The position numbers and the translations under genes were made by a program. From positions 13,312,341 through 13,376,340 of the forward strand of contig OZ029914.1 in the NCBI GenBank assembly GCA_964023275.1: a stretch of 64,000 nucleotides of DNA, read 5' to 3'. Below the pieces are notes generated by a model. That model was given only the letters and a program-made list of their open reading frames with translations, made no database searches and was not told the origin of the DNA. Position 1 is the stretch's first letter. Every line of letters starts with the position of its first letter. This DNA comes from Norana najaformis (lineage: Eukaryota; Annelida; Clitellata; Crassiclitellata; Hormogastridae). Shown in pieces: positions 31,192 through 45,000 of this stretch.

Positions 31192-34100
31192 TCAGCCTGA
31201 AATGTCAAAAACCAAAATGCGGCCACCGCTTATTGAGTTGTCACAGACAAGCAAGCGGCAGTTCGACTCGTCAACAAATACTCTTCGTGGATTTCCCAAT
31301 CCGTGTGTTCTAGAGACAAATTGTCTACTGTATTTCAACGTCGATGTCAGCAAAAAGATTTCACCGCCGGATTCATCAGTTACCAACAGCGAGCCATCTC
31401 TGTTCACTAACACGTTGATTGGAAGTAGGCCTAATACTGAAGTGTTTAGGTCTTTATAGGACAGTGACTTCAATTCTTTTCCTTCATTGTCTATTATGCA
31501 GATTCTGCCTTTGGAAGCCACACCGGAGGTCACCACGAAACGATCACGGGATAGTTTCACTGCATGCCATGGATTCAATACATCAAGCGATATCTGGCGG
31601 ACCAGTTGACCATTTGGAGTGATTTCTAATAATTTTCTTTTATCCAATACAGTTAGGATGATATTCGATTCATCGGTAACAGACAACCGACCCCAGTCCT
31701 CGCCTCGCCATAATTTCTTTAAGACATTTCCTCTCGCGTCAATTCTTAGAATTTCCATTGGTTGACCAAAAGGCTTTCCATCGACAATATACAAACACTT
31801 GTTTCTAGAACAGGATACAATATCTCGCGGTTCTTCCAAATTGCCAACGATAAAACTTCGTTCAAAATGAAGACTGGTGTAGTTGTATACTTCGATTTCT
31901 GAATTTATCTTATTTACAACAAAAATTTCATCAGCCAAAAGCGCCAGTCCATAGATAATGGCTTTATTCCTTTCAGCTGCTTTTGTTCTGATCGTTAGAA
32001 GTAATTTCGGATCAGCTGTGAAGTCGACTCTTTCTATGTTAAAACATATTAGTACATAATAATTCGGCAAACTTTTATGTAAGTGAAAAAGGCGAACATC
32101 AGAACGACGATCTATGTGTGTATGTATGTATGTTTAATACGTGTCAAGGCACTGGATCACATGCTGGTAAAAAAATTTAAAACTAATTCCTATACAGAAT
32201 ATATTAATAACCTTAAAACTGCAGTAGCATGCCATTTGATGGCTAAGGTACAGCCATTTGGCTGATACAGTAAGAACTCTGACGCCAATAACGCCAACGA
32301 TATCAGACATGTCATGCTTCTCTAGATGCATGCACATATACTGCAGACTAGGACATCTTGCTTACCAGATTAAGCGCTTCTTTTGTAGCTGCGAAATCAT
32401 AATCGGAAGCTCGATATTTCTACACCGTGCAACGAAAGCCACGTCGCGGGAACTAGTTTATTCACAGGCGCTCAGTCAAAACAAAATCGATAGACAGGAA
32501 GGATGCGGTTCGAGGTAAAGAACTAAGAGTAAGACGGGCAGGCAGTCAGTCGGCTACAGTGGATGCTGTTTCGAATTGAACCGAAAGTGAGATAAGGGGA
32601 AGAGGAAAAATAAAATTAACGGGCAGCCGTTGGAATAGATAGCTCTTTCATTGACTCGGACAAGTCGGCTAAGGTATCCATTAAATTTGGTGTCCATTTG
32701 TTGTCCTTGGGCCACTATTTTTAGCCTACGTTCTGCACAATATACCTGACTAATATCTGAACTGCCTTAGGAGACCGGCTTCATTAGTACACCCACGTAG
32801 TCCAGCTGTATTTGAAATGTCACTCAACTGGCTTGTGTGTCAAAGTGGAGGCTGGAAAACATGAAACTTTATCCGGGACCTTAGGGTGGTTCTACCGATG
32901 AAGGAGTATCTCATTGCTCTGTGTAAGTCCTGCTTTTGCCAGTTTTATCAGTTCACAGTCATATGGAGAAATTTATCGTTTGAAGCCGCTGTGGTTCTTG
33001 TCCACTTCTTCATTCTGACGCATCTGGACTACTGCAATGCTGTCCTTAGAGGTTTATCAAATTTCCGGATACGTTGGCTTCAGTCCATCCTAGAGTCTGC
33101 CGTTCAAATTTTTGCCAACCCCAAAACTCCAAAAATACTCATGTTTCGAGCAGTATCTGAGACACCGTGCACTGGCTACCGGTCGAGAACAGGATCGCAC
33201 CCAAGATTCTCATATTTGTTGGAGCTCCGCTAGTTAGTTCGGTCCCAGAAGATATCAGAGCCTTTTGCGGTTCTGTCTTGAGCCAGCCGGGTCGACAATC
33301 ATAGCATTCTGCACTCATGAGGTCTCTTCGTCCCGCGCTACCGTACCACAATGCGGATAAGTAGTGCTTTCTGGTGTACTGGATCATCGATCTGGAAGAA
33401 TCTTCCTATGAAATGCATAGTTTTCTTAGCGACAGCTCAAGAAATCACGTCCGATCGCATCTTGTTAAAACTGTTAGATATGGACTTTTGAGGTACTCAA
33501 ATGGCGTTATAGAAACAGCAATATACATACATACATGATTAGAACGAATCTTATCTAAGATAAAATTTGATAAGATAAGATTTGAATCTAAGTTACAAGA
33601 AAATCATATGAATCATTTATATTCGCAAAGATAGGAATACCTTTTTTCTCAAACATAGCGAATTGCTTAAAATGTTTACGGCGTGATTCCGGCTTCTGCC
33701 TCTTTGCTCAACCCTTCTAATAATGTTATGTGCATTGTTATTTGTCTTATTTCATGTACTTATAAGTCTACGCAGTTAATATTTAAAGAAACTGTTATTA
33801 ACTGATTAGATAAGCAATTCAGTTAACGATATGGTTCAGATCCTTCAGACTCAAGGGAATTGTAAATGTCAAACGCATGTGCAAATTCATTTTTATCTCT
33901 TTTGCTCACAATTTCCAACATAACTTTTCCTTTCATGAACGCATAGTAAGCAGGTCCATGTAGAAACGGTTAACCTAATGCATTTTACTTCCTCGAATAA
34001 CATTCAAGCTTATGTGCCTTGTTTCCGGATTACGTGATGCTTTGCAGCCTTAGATACAGAACACCCTGAACTGCAGACACAATATTAACATCGTAATCGT

Positions 34101-37100
34101 AGACTCGAGATTTCCACAGCGCCCAACAAAAGCCAAGTCAAGGGAACCAGCTTATACACAGACGCTGAGTCACAACAAAATCGATAGGTAAGAAGAGTTT
34201 GGTTCCAGGTCAAGATCCAAGAGTCGGGCTGGCAGATAGGCTGGCACGCATGCAAGCAGGAAAGCACGCAGACAGTCAGACGGCTACGGTGGGTGGTGTT
34301 TGAAATTGGATCTGCAGGACAGATAAGGGGTAGAAGAAGAATCGGGATGGGATCTGCGGCACAGGAGATACAACGTTCATTTCAAAATTCATCTATCATG
34401 ATGCAAGTAAAATGAGATAAATAAGAGTATTTGAAATTGTTGCTCACTTTGATTCTTCATAAAATCATCCAAGAATATAGTAATGCTGATGGGGATAAGT
34501 AATTCAGGCGAATCCGACACACTGCCAATGGAAAAGTGTTCAAAGATCGTGACTAGTTTTTCAAGTAGGACTCCTGATGCATACATACTCTGCAAATTGC
34601 GTTGTGCGTTTATCGACAGACACCAAAACCAGATCACAATTCCATTGTCCTCCTGGTGACAATAAGGGACGATGACAATTTGATCATCTGCAGTTTTGGA
34701 TGCCGTGTTTTCATTACTAGGAAATGGCAATCCTTGTGGCTGGTTTAGTTTTTTGATTACCATGGCTTCCTTTCCTTTCAACTTTACCGCTTTCTCGCTG
34801 GAGGATTTATTGAATAAACTTAATTGCAGCCGTTCTTTCATCAGGTTTGTCGAAACCTTTGACTTAATAAGAACTGAAAGTGATTCAAATACAACATCAC
34901 AATTATAGCATTTTGTGTCTATTTCGTTGGCTATAAGAGAAAATATGACGCTCTCATATTTTAAAACAACTAATCCCTATTAGTTTCGATTAACAATGGA
35001 CAGCTAAAAGTCGAACACCAGTTTTGGTTCGCTAAACAATATTGCATATGCGACTACGCATGACATAAACTAGCACATGCAATAAATCAAAAAATGAAAA
35101 GCTGATAAGTCAAGCATAATTACAGAATGTTACTCTACTCCTTAATCATAACTTCCGTTTGTGCACATCATCACTCATTTCCTTTACCTGAGTGCTTGAC
35201 ATTTTTCCAGAATATAAAAGAATATAAAGCATCAATAAAGTGAATACTTTGCATGTAGAATCAGTTAAAATTAATATTACAATAATCATAATTATTGTTA
35301 TCATCATTACCTCCTCCATTTTCCAAAAGATCGACAACAAAATTCAGATCAGCCTGGCGAAAGCATTCTAGAACCCTCAGGCCTTTGTCTTCAGTAAATG
35401 TAATCGTTCTCATCCAGAGTAGAAGTTCATCGTTCTTATAGAAGATGCCTGGCTGACTCCTCAAGTGCTCTCGTTCTTCATCGGTTATACAATTTTTTGA
35501 ATGTAGTAGAGCAATCAAACGATTTGGGACCAGATTCTCAACCAGAAACTGATGATTGCTTCTAATCACAAGACTTTCTGTGTGAAATACATAAGAAAGT
35601 AAAAATGAGAAATCCACAATTGAGAACCCCTTTTCGTCTACTGAAATAAAGAAGGGCTGTCATACAACCTTAAGAGCACAAATTATCTGGTATAAAAGAA
35701 CCATACAAATGAAAGATACACTTATACCAGATCGAATCATATTATGTGGAAAGAATAGGTAACGGTTAAGTCTCACTTGAAATGTTCACTGTAGGATTCA
35801 TTGAGTATCACCGTGATTCTCGGCCAATATCAACATTCTGTTACAACCAATACAATTATTCAAGATTGAATCACAACGCTTAGACTTTACACATAAACTA
35901 TAAAGATGGAAACCTACCACGACTAACGGCCGTGATATTAACGCCTTCCAGCTGATGACTGAGCTGTTGTAGCTGAATTGTTGCACAATTGAGTTTGTTC
36001 TCTAACTCTTGCCTTCGATGTTTTTCACTTTCCAGTTCTTCTTGTAACTCCAATATTTTATCAACTGCCAATGCTTTTGCTTCCGCTGTCTCCTTTTGAG
36101 AATTAATTAGATCCAGCTTTACCTCTTCAGCCAACTCCAAAGTCACTTTAATCTCTTCTAGTTGTCCTCGGAGCTCCCGATTATTTTCCTGTTTCTGAAG
36201 CAGCTGTGCTTTGAGTTCAGTTCTAATTTCGGTTTCCTTTATTAGTACATCGCATTCTTTCTTCAACTCGTCTCTTTCTGTTTTCAACAAAGTCATCTCA
36301 GTTTTGCTTTCTTCAAAAGTTTCTTTAGATTTCTGAAGTTCATATTCGGTGGATGCTAACCGGGAATTTATTTCATGCACTTGCTGTTGGAGGCTCTGCT
36401 TATCGCACTCTGTTTTTTTCAATTTATTTTCTAATTCCATGATCACAGCATTGGTCAAAAGTTTCTCTTTCTCAAATCTCCTGCACTTCGCATTTTCATG
36501 GTAAATATCGGTCTTCAATTTAGTTATCTTTTCTTCTAGTTGTATCCGTTCCTCATTGTTTTGAAACCTTACGCTAATCAGGTCTTGTTGCATGGAATGC
36601 AGTTGTGTTCTGATAACTTCATTCAGCGATGCAGCAGCTGAGTATTTACTGGCATTTTCTTTCAACTGTTCCAGCTCCTTGTTTTTCTCGAAATTTCTTG
36701 TGATAGTTTCTTTCCTGATCCTGTGACAGTCTTAAAAGAAAATCACTGGAAATTGTTAGTCATGGCCAGAATTTTTATGTACTCGTTATGATTAAGTGTG
36801 ATTTTAACTTAAATCCACATTCGAAAGCAAATTACCTTGAACATCAAAAGTAAAACTGTAATTCACGTATGTCTCACCTATGTCACTGGCCTCAAGTAAT
36901 TGTAAATTTAAAACAAGTTAACACGCTGACCTCATTTTTGGGCTTTACATAGCCAGCATACTAGTAGATACAGTGAAGCACATGCTTTCCAAAAATTATA
37001 GCAATCAGGTTGTCCATGGGTTTCACAAGTTTATAATTTATGCCAATTTTAATAGGTATGCCCTCTACCAAAGCATGTTGCTCAGATATATATTATTGCA

Positions 37101-40100
37101 GCGTGTGCTATATTTCTAAGTTTAAGGAAAGCAGTATTACCTTGCAGTGCAATATGAAAAAACATCTTCACATTATCATCTGGTTTTTCCAAATAAAACA
37201 GGCCAACGGATGTGACTTTGATTGCAATTTCCGTCTGCAGTTGAGACTCAAGTTCATTTAGCCTCGCTTGAAATTTTATTCCTTCAATCTAGGAATGTCA
37301 CGTAGAACAGGCATTTATTTATCCAACGGAATCTAAAGGCTGACGTAATTGCAAGCGATTTATTGCACTGTTCATTTACGAACTCAAGAAAAGCTCATAT
37401 AAAAGTGCAGTGGGATAGATCTAGAAATTATATCGAAACAGCATCACAAAAGCCATATTAAAATTTGAAAAGACAAAATTACATATCTGAGTCGATTATC
37501 ATAGGGTACCAAAATTATTTGATATACAATAGACAGATGTTGATTAGCAAGAAAATAATGAAGTCAAAGGGATTTATACCTACCCTCCGAAAACGGACTG
37601 TTTTCTCAGTAGTTTTGGCAACAATGTGTATCGACTTAACATTGCATTGGACTGTATTTGACTGTGTGCTTGGCTTTGGTGGAGGAAGTGACTCTGAAAA
37701 AACACGCATCGGAACAGGTTTCTGCGGAAATTTATGAAGTACTGTTGGTGGGAGCTCCTTGCAAACACGTTTTGATGCTTGCATTGTAGATGGCTCTCTT
37801 GCAAGGTCGATAGGTGAATCTGTGAACTCAATGAAATCCAAAATGTACCAAAATTAAAGGATATACTAAGCTAGGCATTAATTACCAAAGGCTGTTTTAG
37901 ATAAATGATTAATGAAAAATCTAAATCTAAAAGCATGAAACAAGCAATCTAAACTTTATACAAGATGCAATGATTTGCAGAACGTCAGTATTAAAACAGG
38001 CTTTCACTGTCTCATTAGTATCTTGTAACACGAATATATGCGACCATGCATATCTTTTCCTAAATTATATGGGTCTGCTCAGTTTTTAAGAATTCGCAAA
38101 ATTAAGGAAGTCCTAAGGTCACGGATAAGCATTATTTCTAACCAGCCAGTAATATGAAGCACAGCCTTATGAAAGAAGTAACGCACGACTATACCATCTC
38201 TAACATAGAGTTAGACTAATTCCTGACTCTAAACATAACTACTGTCGCCAAATAGCTGTACAGTAGCAACAGCAGAGTATAATAATTTAAACATACCTTT
38301 TGGTGTTTTGAGTTTTGTAGCCAGGTGGCCTTGACCTGAATCTTCTAGAGCTGATAAAAACTTATCAAAGTCTTTCGGAGATTTCTTGCTAAGAAGTCCA
38401 AGCAGAAACTCGTTCTTTTGGAAGGTGTCATTCAAACAGAAAATATACCCTTTCTCGCGGGCCGTCAAGACCTCTTCTTGATATAGCAGAGAAATGAGTC
38501 CATTTTCAATGTCGAGGTTATCTGATAACCATATGAAATTTCGGCAAATCAAGTCTTTATGATCCGAGGCATCTCCTCTACTTGTTTCAGCACATGCTAG
38601 AATAAATTTCATGTAATTCTGAACTACCCAGCGCACAGAAAATTAAAATTAAACAATTTTACTATTAACTAGATTCTGACTTTAAAAACTGTTCACTGTT
38701 GAAAAAAAGAGTGGATTACTGGCAAAATTCAGCTACTTTGTATAAAACTGTTTCACATATAATTAGAACCACCAGAAACTAATCCCTAAGATGAATACAA
38801 ATGGATAGAAATATTTTAACATCCAATCTAAAAGGTATGAAAAAACATGACCTACTATTCGTATAAAGGACTTTCATGGTGTGCTAAATTATTATTATAA
38901 TCATTACATTTTTATCATCATTATTACTGTTATCAATATAACCATCATTGTTATCATTATTCTTATTATTTTGAATTTTGTATAGGAGTATTTTATCTTC
39001 CCAGCACACTTACAGCACAGACTGTCACAGGGTCGCTCAACACAACAATAGAAGAGAACATTGAAGGTGCTGAGTGCCTCAAGGTTCCTACACAGTATCT
39101 ATCTAAGGAAAGGCTCGAACTCCGTTGCAAACTGAGCGCTCTAATCAATTGGCTATCATGCCCCACAAATAGCTAATATTTCACACTTACCGCCATCACC
39201 AGACACCAGCATTTGATACAGATGCAACTGGTTCGTATGTTTAATGAGCGCCAAGAAACATTCATATGCATGTCTCGGTTTTCTTGCAATGATGCTTAGC
39301 AGCTCTTCATTGGCTCGGATTGGAGTTGACTGTAAATGTTGAATGTGCTCTAACTCCTTCAACGTTAGTTTCTCCTCTTGATACATCGCTGCTATTATAT
39401 CTCCCAGGCATGAAAGGTTGCTAACCAGCTGGTTGTATTTTAGGTGAATTAAGTGTCCATGTTCTTCTATAATAAATTAATAAAACAAGTGACTGCATTT
39501 TACGACGATAGTGCCTAGAATAAATAAATGTGTTTGAACCATGTTTTCTGAAATTATATTTTTTCATAAACTAAATATTATCCAGTTTTAATTCAGGATT
39601 TCTTTTGTAATATTTCAACTCTCATTCTCAAACTGAAAAAAATTATGCTGATATATTGCATGTTGCTCAAATTCACGCAAATCCTTGAGAAGTTTAGTTG
39701 ATGTAAATTAGAGTCTGCAATTTAGAATCGTTTCCTGCACTTTCGCACATATTTTCCTACTTCAGCATCCGACGTTTGAATTCCCGGGAGTCATTTCAAA
39801 AATTAAAAAAAATTGTTCCTGAGCCAAAATTTAGTATATTTATCCTTGATTTCGACGTGTGTTGTCTATGGTCTTAAGAAAATGTGGCTACACCAGACCA
39901 TGTTCTGAATGTTACAGTTGACACGGTCGTGTACAAATCATTTTGCTTTACATTTGCTAAGGTAAACATTAGTTGCAAATGAGTTGCATTGTACTACACT
40001 GCGTTAATTTGTATTATTGTTTTGTGTTGTATTTTATTGTTCCATATCATATCATATTTCTTTTTCTAGTCTTGTCTATTCTACCTAATTACAGTATTCT

Positions 40101-40516
40101 TGTCTAACTCTGGTTTAATTCAATCAAAATTTACACCATTCTACTGTTGTCTCGTACAAATCTAGTCCTAGCCCGAATCGATTCAGTTCCACTACCACTT
40201 ATTGGAGTTTGACCGGTTAAGCAGATCTTTTGCCTCTGTACTTGCAAAAAATGTTTGTTTGCTAAGACAGTGGCACACCATTCCCATAGCAAATCCATTA
40301 CCATGCTGTGTGTCACAATCACAACGAAAGAGGTTCCAAAACTGTTGAACAAAAACTGGGCTTTATAGTCTGTTTCTCAGCCATATTTTAAAATTGAAAC
40401 TGTATTGACATTAACTCACCTTCTTGCTGTGCAAACTGAGTTGATTTTGTTTCTTCTTCAGCAAGTTGTAGGGCGAAATACCACAACTGGTCCCTTCGCG
40501 TTGAATGCCCAGCCAT
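31192..40516 (-). CDS. Array copy 3: triple-CARD, coiled-coil, NHL-propeller protein (1134 aa)
   Basis: Exons in transcript order: 40516-40420, 39466-39191, 38596-38297, 37819-37584, 37288-37141, 36730-35918, 35577-35311, 34873-34448 and 32033-31192. They sum to 3405 nt and stay in frame, with every intron GT-AG. Domains and sizes match copy 2: tandem CARDs, PPPKP linker (LPPPKPSTQS), coiled coil, CARD 3, TRADD-N-like segment (IVIWFWCLSINAQ) and propeller. It shares the intron 2 SINE with copies 1 and 2 but lacks the LINE tail found upstream of them. Intron 8 is enlarged by three retrotransposon fragments. No inactivating change was seen. Confidence 0.9.
32390..32620 (-). mobile_element. LINE 3' tail in intron 8 of copy 3
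   Basis: Carries the family 3' UTR, with AACGAAAGCCACGTCGCGGG and AAAATCGATAGAC on the plus strand. It is truncated at its 5' end. Confidence 0.7.
32880..33535 (+). pseudogene. Reverse transcriptase C-terminal relic, different LINE family
   Basis: The plus-strand frame includes ILTHLDYCNAVLRGLSNFRI, typical of the region after the reverse transcriptase core in L2/CR1-type elements. It ends with TGGCGTTATAGAAACAGCAA followed by a CATA-type repeat, the usual LINE 3' end. A decayed counterpart lies at 5370-5700. Confidence 0.7.
34090..34350 (-). mobile_element. Second LINE 3' tail in intron 8 of copy 3
   Basis: Begins TCGTAATCGTAGACTCGAGA on plus and continues with the GCGCCCAACAAAAGCC segment of the same LINE family. 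It has diverged more than 32390-32620. Confidence 0.7.
38885..39168 (-). repeat. tRNA-derived SINE in intron 2 of copy 3
   Basis: Head at 39168-39110 includes TAGCCAATTGATTAGAGCGC and a partly deleted box B region. The tail is ATT/ATC-rich. Same insertion site as copies 1 and 2. Confidence 0.7.
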
Positions 40517-40918
40517 GTCAACTTCTCAGTTTCTATGTCAATATGTTGATGAATGCTATAGTTATTTGACGAGTCTCATAACATTGGGTTAAGTTTACAT
40601 TACCATAACTCGTAAAAGAGAAGAATCCACTGCTACTTTTTATCCATTTTCACCTTACCATATGAATCATACTCTTTCAGATATTCATAAATGTCCACAC
40701 ATGCATGCATGCAAGCATGCATACATACTTAGATGCATACTTGCACACAAACTTGCATACATTCTTCTGGTTCCTTAGTATATGTGATTTTTAGAGACGA
40801 TATACAAATTGCTTATTACATTACATAAATACAGGCATCTGAACTTTAATACAAACACATATAATATGTAGTTATAAGCAAATAACCTTGATTAACGATA
40901 GAACTGCGAAGCTCTTAC

Positions 40919-41100
40919 CAGGCCCGTTTCAATGAAACATCATAATAACAAGCTCGTCTGATTTGATAAAGAACAGCTTACAAGTGTTCAAATTCACAGA
41001 AAACACGGCTTATATCCTGTTCAGCCTGAATTCCATCACGATCTGCATGTCAATACATGGCTGGCTTCATTAAGACAATTATATATTTATGTGCCTAAGA
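40919..41100 (-). other. Putative 5' UTR exon of copy 3
   Basis: Homologous to the candidate exons at 15773 and 27827, with the same GTAAGAGCTTCGC donor. Confidence 0.4.
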
Positions 41101-41139
41101 ACGCTGAAACGGGCCGGCAGCTGCGTGTATGCCTTTGAT

Positions 41140-41700
41140 ATGGTGCACATACATGAGTCTTGCTATGGAGTTCTATGCCATCCTGACAGAGCTTTAACTT
41201 TACAATCTGCGGCACAGGATTATGGCTGTCTGTTGCCGCTAAAGTTTACCGCACATACCTAGTCATCTATTCAGCCAGTATGCGATACATGGTTAGCCTA
41301 AGTCTTGTATCATTATAATTATGAACTTATGTGGGTCGCTAGCGTGCTCGAATATAGGTCAATCAATACTGAGACTTCGTTCGTCTGATGAATGAATGCA
41401 GGGGCGGATGCATGCAGTGTTACGAAATGTCCCATGAACATTTTTATACCACGCTGAAAAGCAGCCCAAATTAATTAAACTATTAGCACAGCTCATCCAT
41501 CAAATATCATATGTGACCGTGCAAGAGATACCCATAAGAGTAGATAAAAATAAGAACTGAATTTATGACTAATCTAACATAATAAAACATAAAGGCTACT
41601 AAAGCTCTGTGATCATAATATCCAAGACATCAGTCGATGGTCGCTTCAAGTCAAAATCACACTAAAAATTCATAAACCGTTGGAGAAGCCGTGTCAAATT
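41140..41700 (-). promoter_or_regulatory. Conserved upstream block, candidate promoter of copy 3
   Basis: Matches 16210-17045 but without the LINE tail, so it represents the empty arrangement. CGAATATAGG (41349-41358) and TCAATCAAT (41359-41367) correspond to the TATA/CArG and CCAAT-like pair of copy 1, both slightly degraded. Confidence 0.35.
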
Positions 41701-42068
41701 CCGATAGGTCACAGAAATCAGAAGCCAGGCTATGATGGGTAACCAAGTTGAATGATACGCGTCTTAAGTTTATACAATAGACGTATAGACCTAATCACAT
41801 CACAGACGCGCATTATTTACGCAATCCTGGATTTCTCAAAACCTGCCGACTAATCATATTAAATGCGTACATCTTACATGACGCTCAGTATTATGTTCAA
41901 GTCACAAATATTATTCGATATTGTAGTTCGCCATTATCGCAGAGCAATCCAATATAAAAAAGCGGCTGATATCAAAATGTCTTATCTGGCACTTGATCAC
42001 AGTTTCGAATGTTATGTCAAAGGAAAACTTTTTTGTATGTCGATTCATTGGCATGACTGACCAGGAAG

Positions 42069-45000
42069 TCAATGTCTAGTCGAGATATCTTGTGTATTCT
42101 CGTGTTTTTCTTGCAAAGCGTTTCTGCCCTCGATGTCAAACACGCTAATCTGGCCGTTATTTCGTAAAAGAACATCACCAGCATTCTCACATACCAGCAA
42201 ACGACCATTTGATTCGTCCAGTAAAACCCGCCGTGGCTTTTTCAATCCGTGTTTTTCTGAGACAAGTTCTCTTTGATATTCCAAAGTGGACGTCAGTAAC
42301 AAGACGCGACCACCTTTTTCGTCAACCACCAGCACCGATCCAGCTTTATCTATGGCCAGATTTATTGGTAAAATATACGTAAAACCCAGTTCTTTGTAGT
42401 AATTGTCGTGGCATATTACAACTTTTCCTTCATTATCCACTATGCATAGTCCACCGGCTTTGCCGTAGCTGACCACAAAATGACCACTGGTCAGTTTAAT
42501 AGCATGCCACGGACTCGTAAATGCAAGTTTTATATCGCGGATCAATTGTCCATCTGAGGTAATTTCGAGAATTTCGTGTTTATCCAAGACCGCCAAGATG
42601 ATATTCGTCTCTTTGGTAACAGACAGCCGTCCCCAGTCGTCTCCTTGCCACAATTTTTTAAAGAAATATCCGTTTGCATCGATTCTAAGAATTTTCATTG
42701 GCTGGCCACGAAGTCCACCGTCTACTATATAAAGACTCTTTTTTATGGGACAGGATACAATATCTCTCGGTTCTTCTAAATTATCGATGATAAAACTGCG
42801 CTTGAAATCCAGGCTGGTCACGTTATACACTTCAACGGATGAACTGCATTCGTTAACAACAAAAACTTCGTCGCTTAAAATGGTTATTCCGTATATTCCC
42901 GCTTGATTCTTCTCTGCAGCTTTTGTTCTGATCGTTAGAAGTAAGGCGGGATCTCTTTTGTAGCCGATGATCGCTAGTTTAAAATTAACAGACGAAGTGA
43001 TTAGGTGTGAAATAAAAAAATAATTGTGTTTACAAATCAACATTAATCTTATATGCTTAAATGTTTTTATGATATAGCATTACATACCTAATAACTACAT
43101 GCAAATAAATTGTAAACACTTACATCTTGGTTTAATGATGATATGAATATAGGTCTGGTTGTTATTGATATCACCTTACGTAAGGAGCAAAAAGGGATGC
43201 TATACAAATTATCTTTCAACGATATATCAAGGGAATGAAGCATCAAAGAGATTTCATCATGTTTTCTAAATGTAGAACATCGAAAGCAGAATGTATTTGT
43301 TCTAGCTACTCCTTAGACAACGATTGTATATGAAATTTGAACAACTCATAACAAAGCAATTATTCAAATCAGTGCTCACCCATTGTTTTGATGAATTCAT
43401 CAGAATGTATTGCAATTGTATGAGGCACTAAAGCTGCGGTTGTTGAAGGCGTAGAAGAGCCTGTGGTTGATAATTGTTTGAAAAGCGTGGCCATTCGTTC
43501 TAACAAGACTCCTGAAACATACATTCCTTGCAATCTGAGTAGAATATTCTGCGAGTGGCACCAAAACCAGATGGCAATTCCATTCTCTTCACGATGACAA
43601 TAAGGAGCAATTTCTAATTCGTCACCGAACAATTCCGGAATAGTTTTTAATCTGCTTCCAGAGGACGGTTTGACTTGCTGTTGATTCAGTTTCAAGATCA
43701 CAGACTCTTCTTTTTCTTTCAAAGTCGGGGCTGGTTCACTCATTAATTTCTTTTGTAAATTAACGGTCAACCTTGAAGACACCTTGCTTACAATGTTACA
43801 CTTGACAACAACTGAAAATAATAATCCAGCGCACATTAGAAAATTGTAAAACTTTCAATCAAGGATGCGAACATTGTCAAGGCCACCACTAAAATGAGCA
43901 AGATAACTTTAATTTGGCACTTTTAAAAGAGTTCTTTGTCTGATGAATAGACCTCAGCAGTACTCGAAATCTTCATCAGAAAATTCCTCTGGTTTTGTAT
44001 CTTGTTAATAACTATCACCATATTCCACCAAGAGAGGCGCGAATAGCTTCATCATCTTATCAGATAACACTTGTAAATTTTTATCACGGCGAAAAATGCA
44101 ATCATTTGCAAAATTTGAACTTAAACTTATTTGAATCAGTTAAAAATTTAATAAATTACATTATTTTGATGACATTAGAACAGTGACACCAAAGCTTCAG
44201 ATACTATGGCGAGCAAGATATTCTGAATACTCTTGTTTGATCTTTTTAGAGCTAAAAATACTGTGGCAATAATATATCAGTAAGACACCAACATCAGTGG
44301 ATAGTAATAGTATAAGTAAATAGCGAAGATGAAATGGATATTTGAAAGGCATGATAAATACAAATTTTACACTTATTATTATAATGGTCTCATCGCTGAT
44401 GAATAAAAACCAAGCAAATATTAGCCTATAACTGTAATTATGGTTAACATTAAATTGTATTATGTGTCATAGAGATTCATCCTTCAAACAAATGATAACA
44501 GTCAGCTGCTAAAACTCTTGAATTGCAATTATTCAATCCTACTATGATTCAATTGAGTGTGAGCAACAATTTATTTTAAAAAATCAAACATCATGGTATG
44601 GTATCTTATGAAAAGTTCAGACTTACTAATGATAACAGACGGTACTGACAATATTTATAAACAACTGCAACATCCGCTTGAGTTTTTTATTTGCTTAGCA
44701 TATTCACTTAAATTACTAAAATTTATTCCAATTAAAATGAAGTGAGAAATCTACAACGGACGGAGCGAAACAAAATCCTTGATGCCAACAACGTTGTTGC
44801 TAGAAGACTATGAATTACCTCCTCCTTTCACTAACAGATCAGCAATGAAATCCTGCTTAGTTTCACGCAAGCATTCCAGAACAATCAGGCCTTTGTCTTG
44901 CTTGAACGTAATCGTTCTCATCCAGTGTAGAAGTTCATCGTTCTTATAGAAACTGCATGGCTGATAGTTCATGTGATCTCGTTCTTCATCCGTAATACAA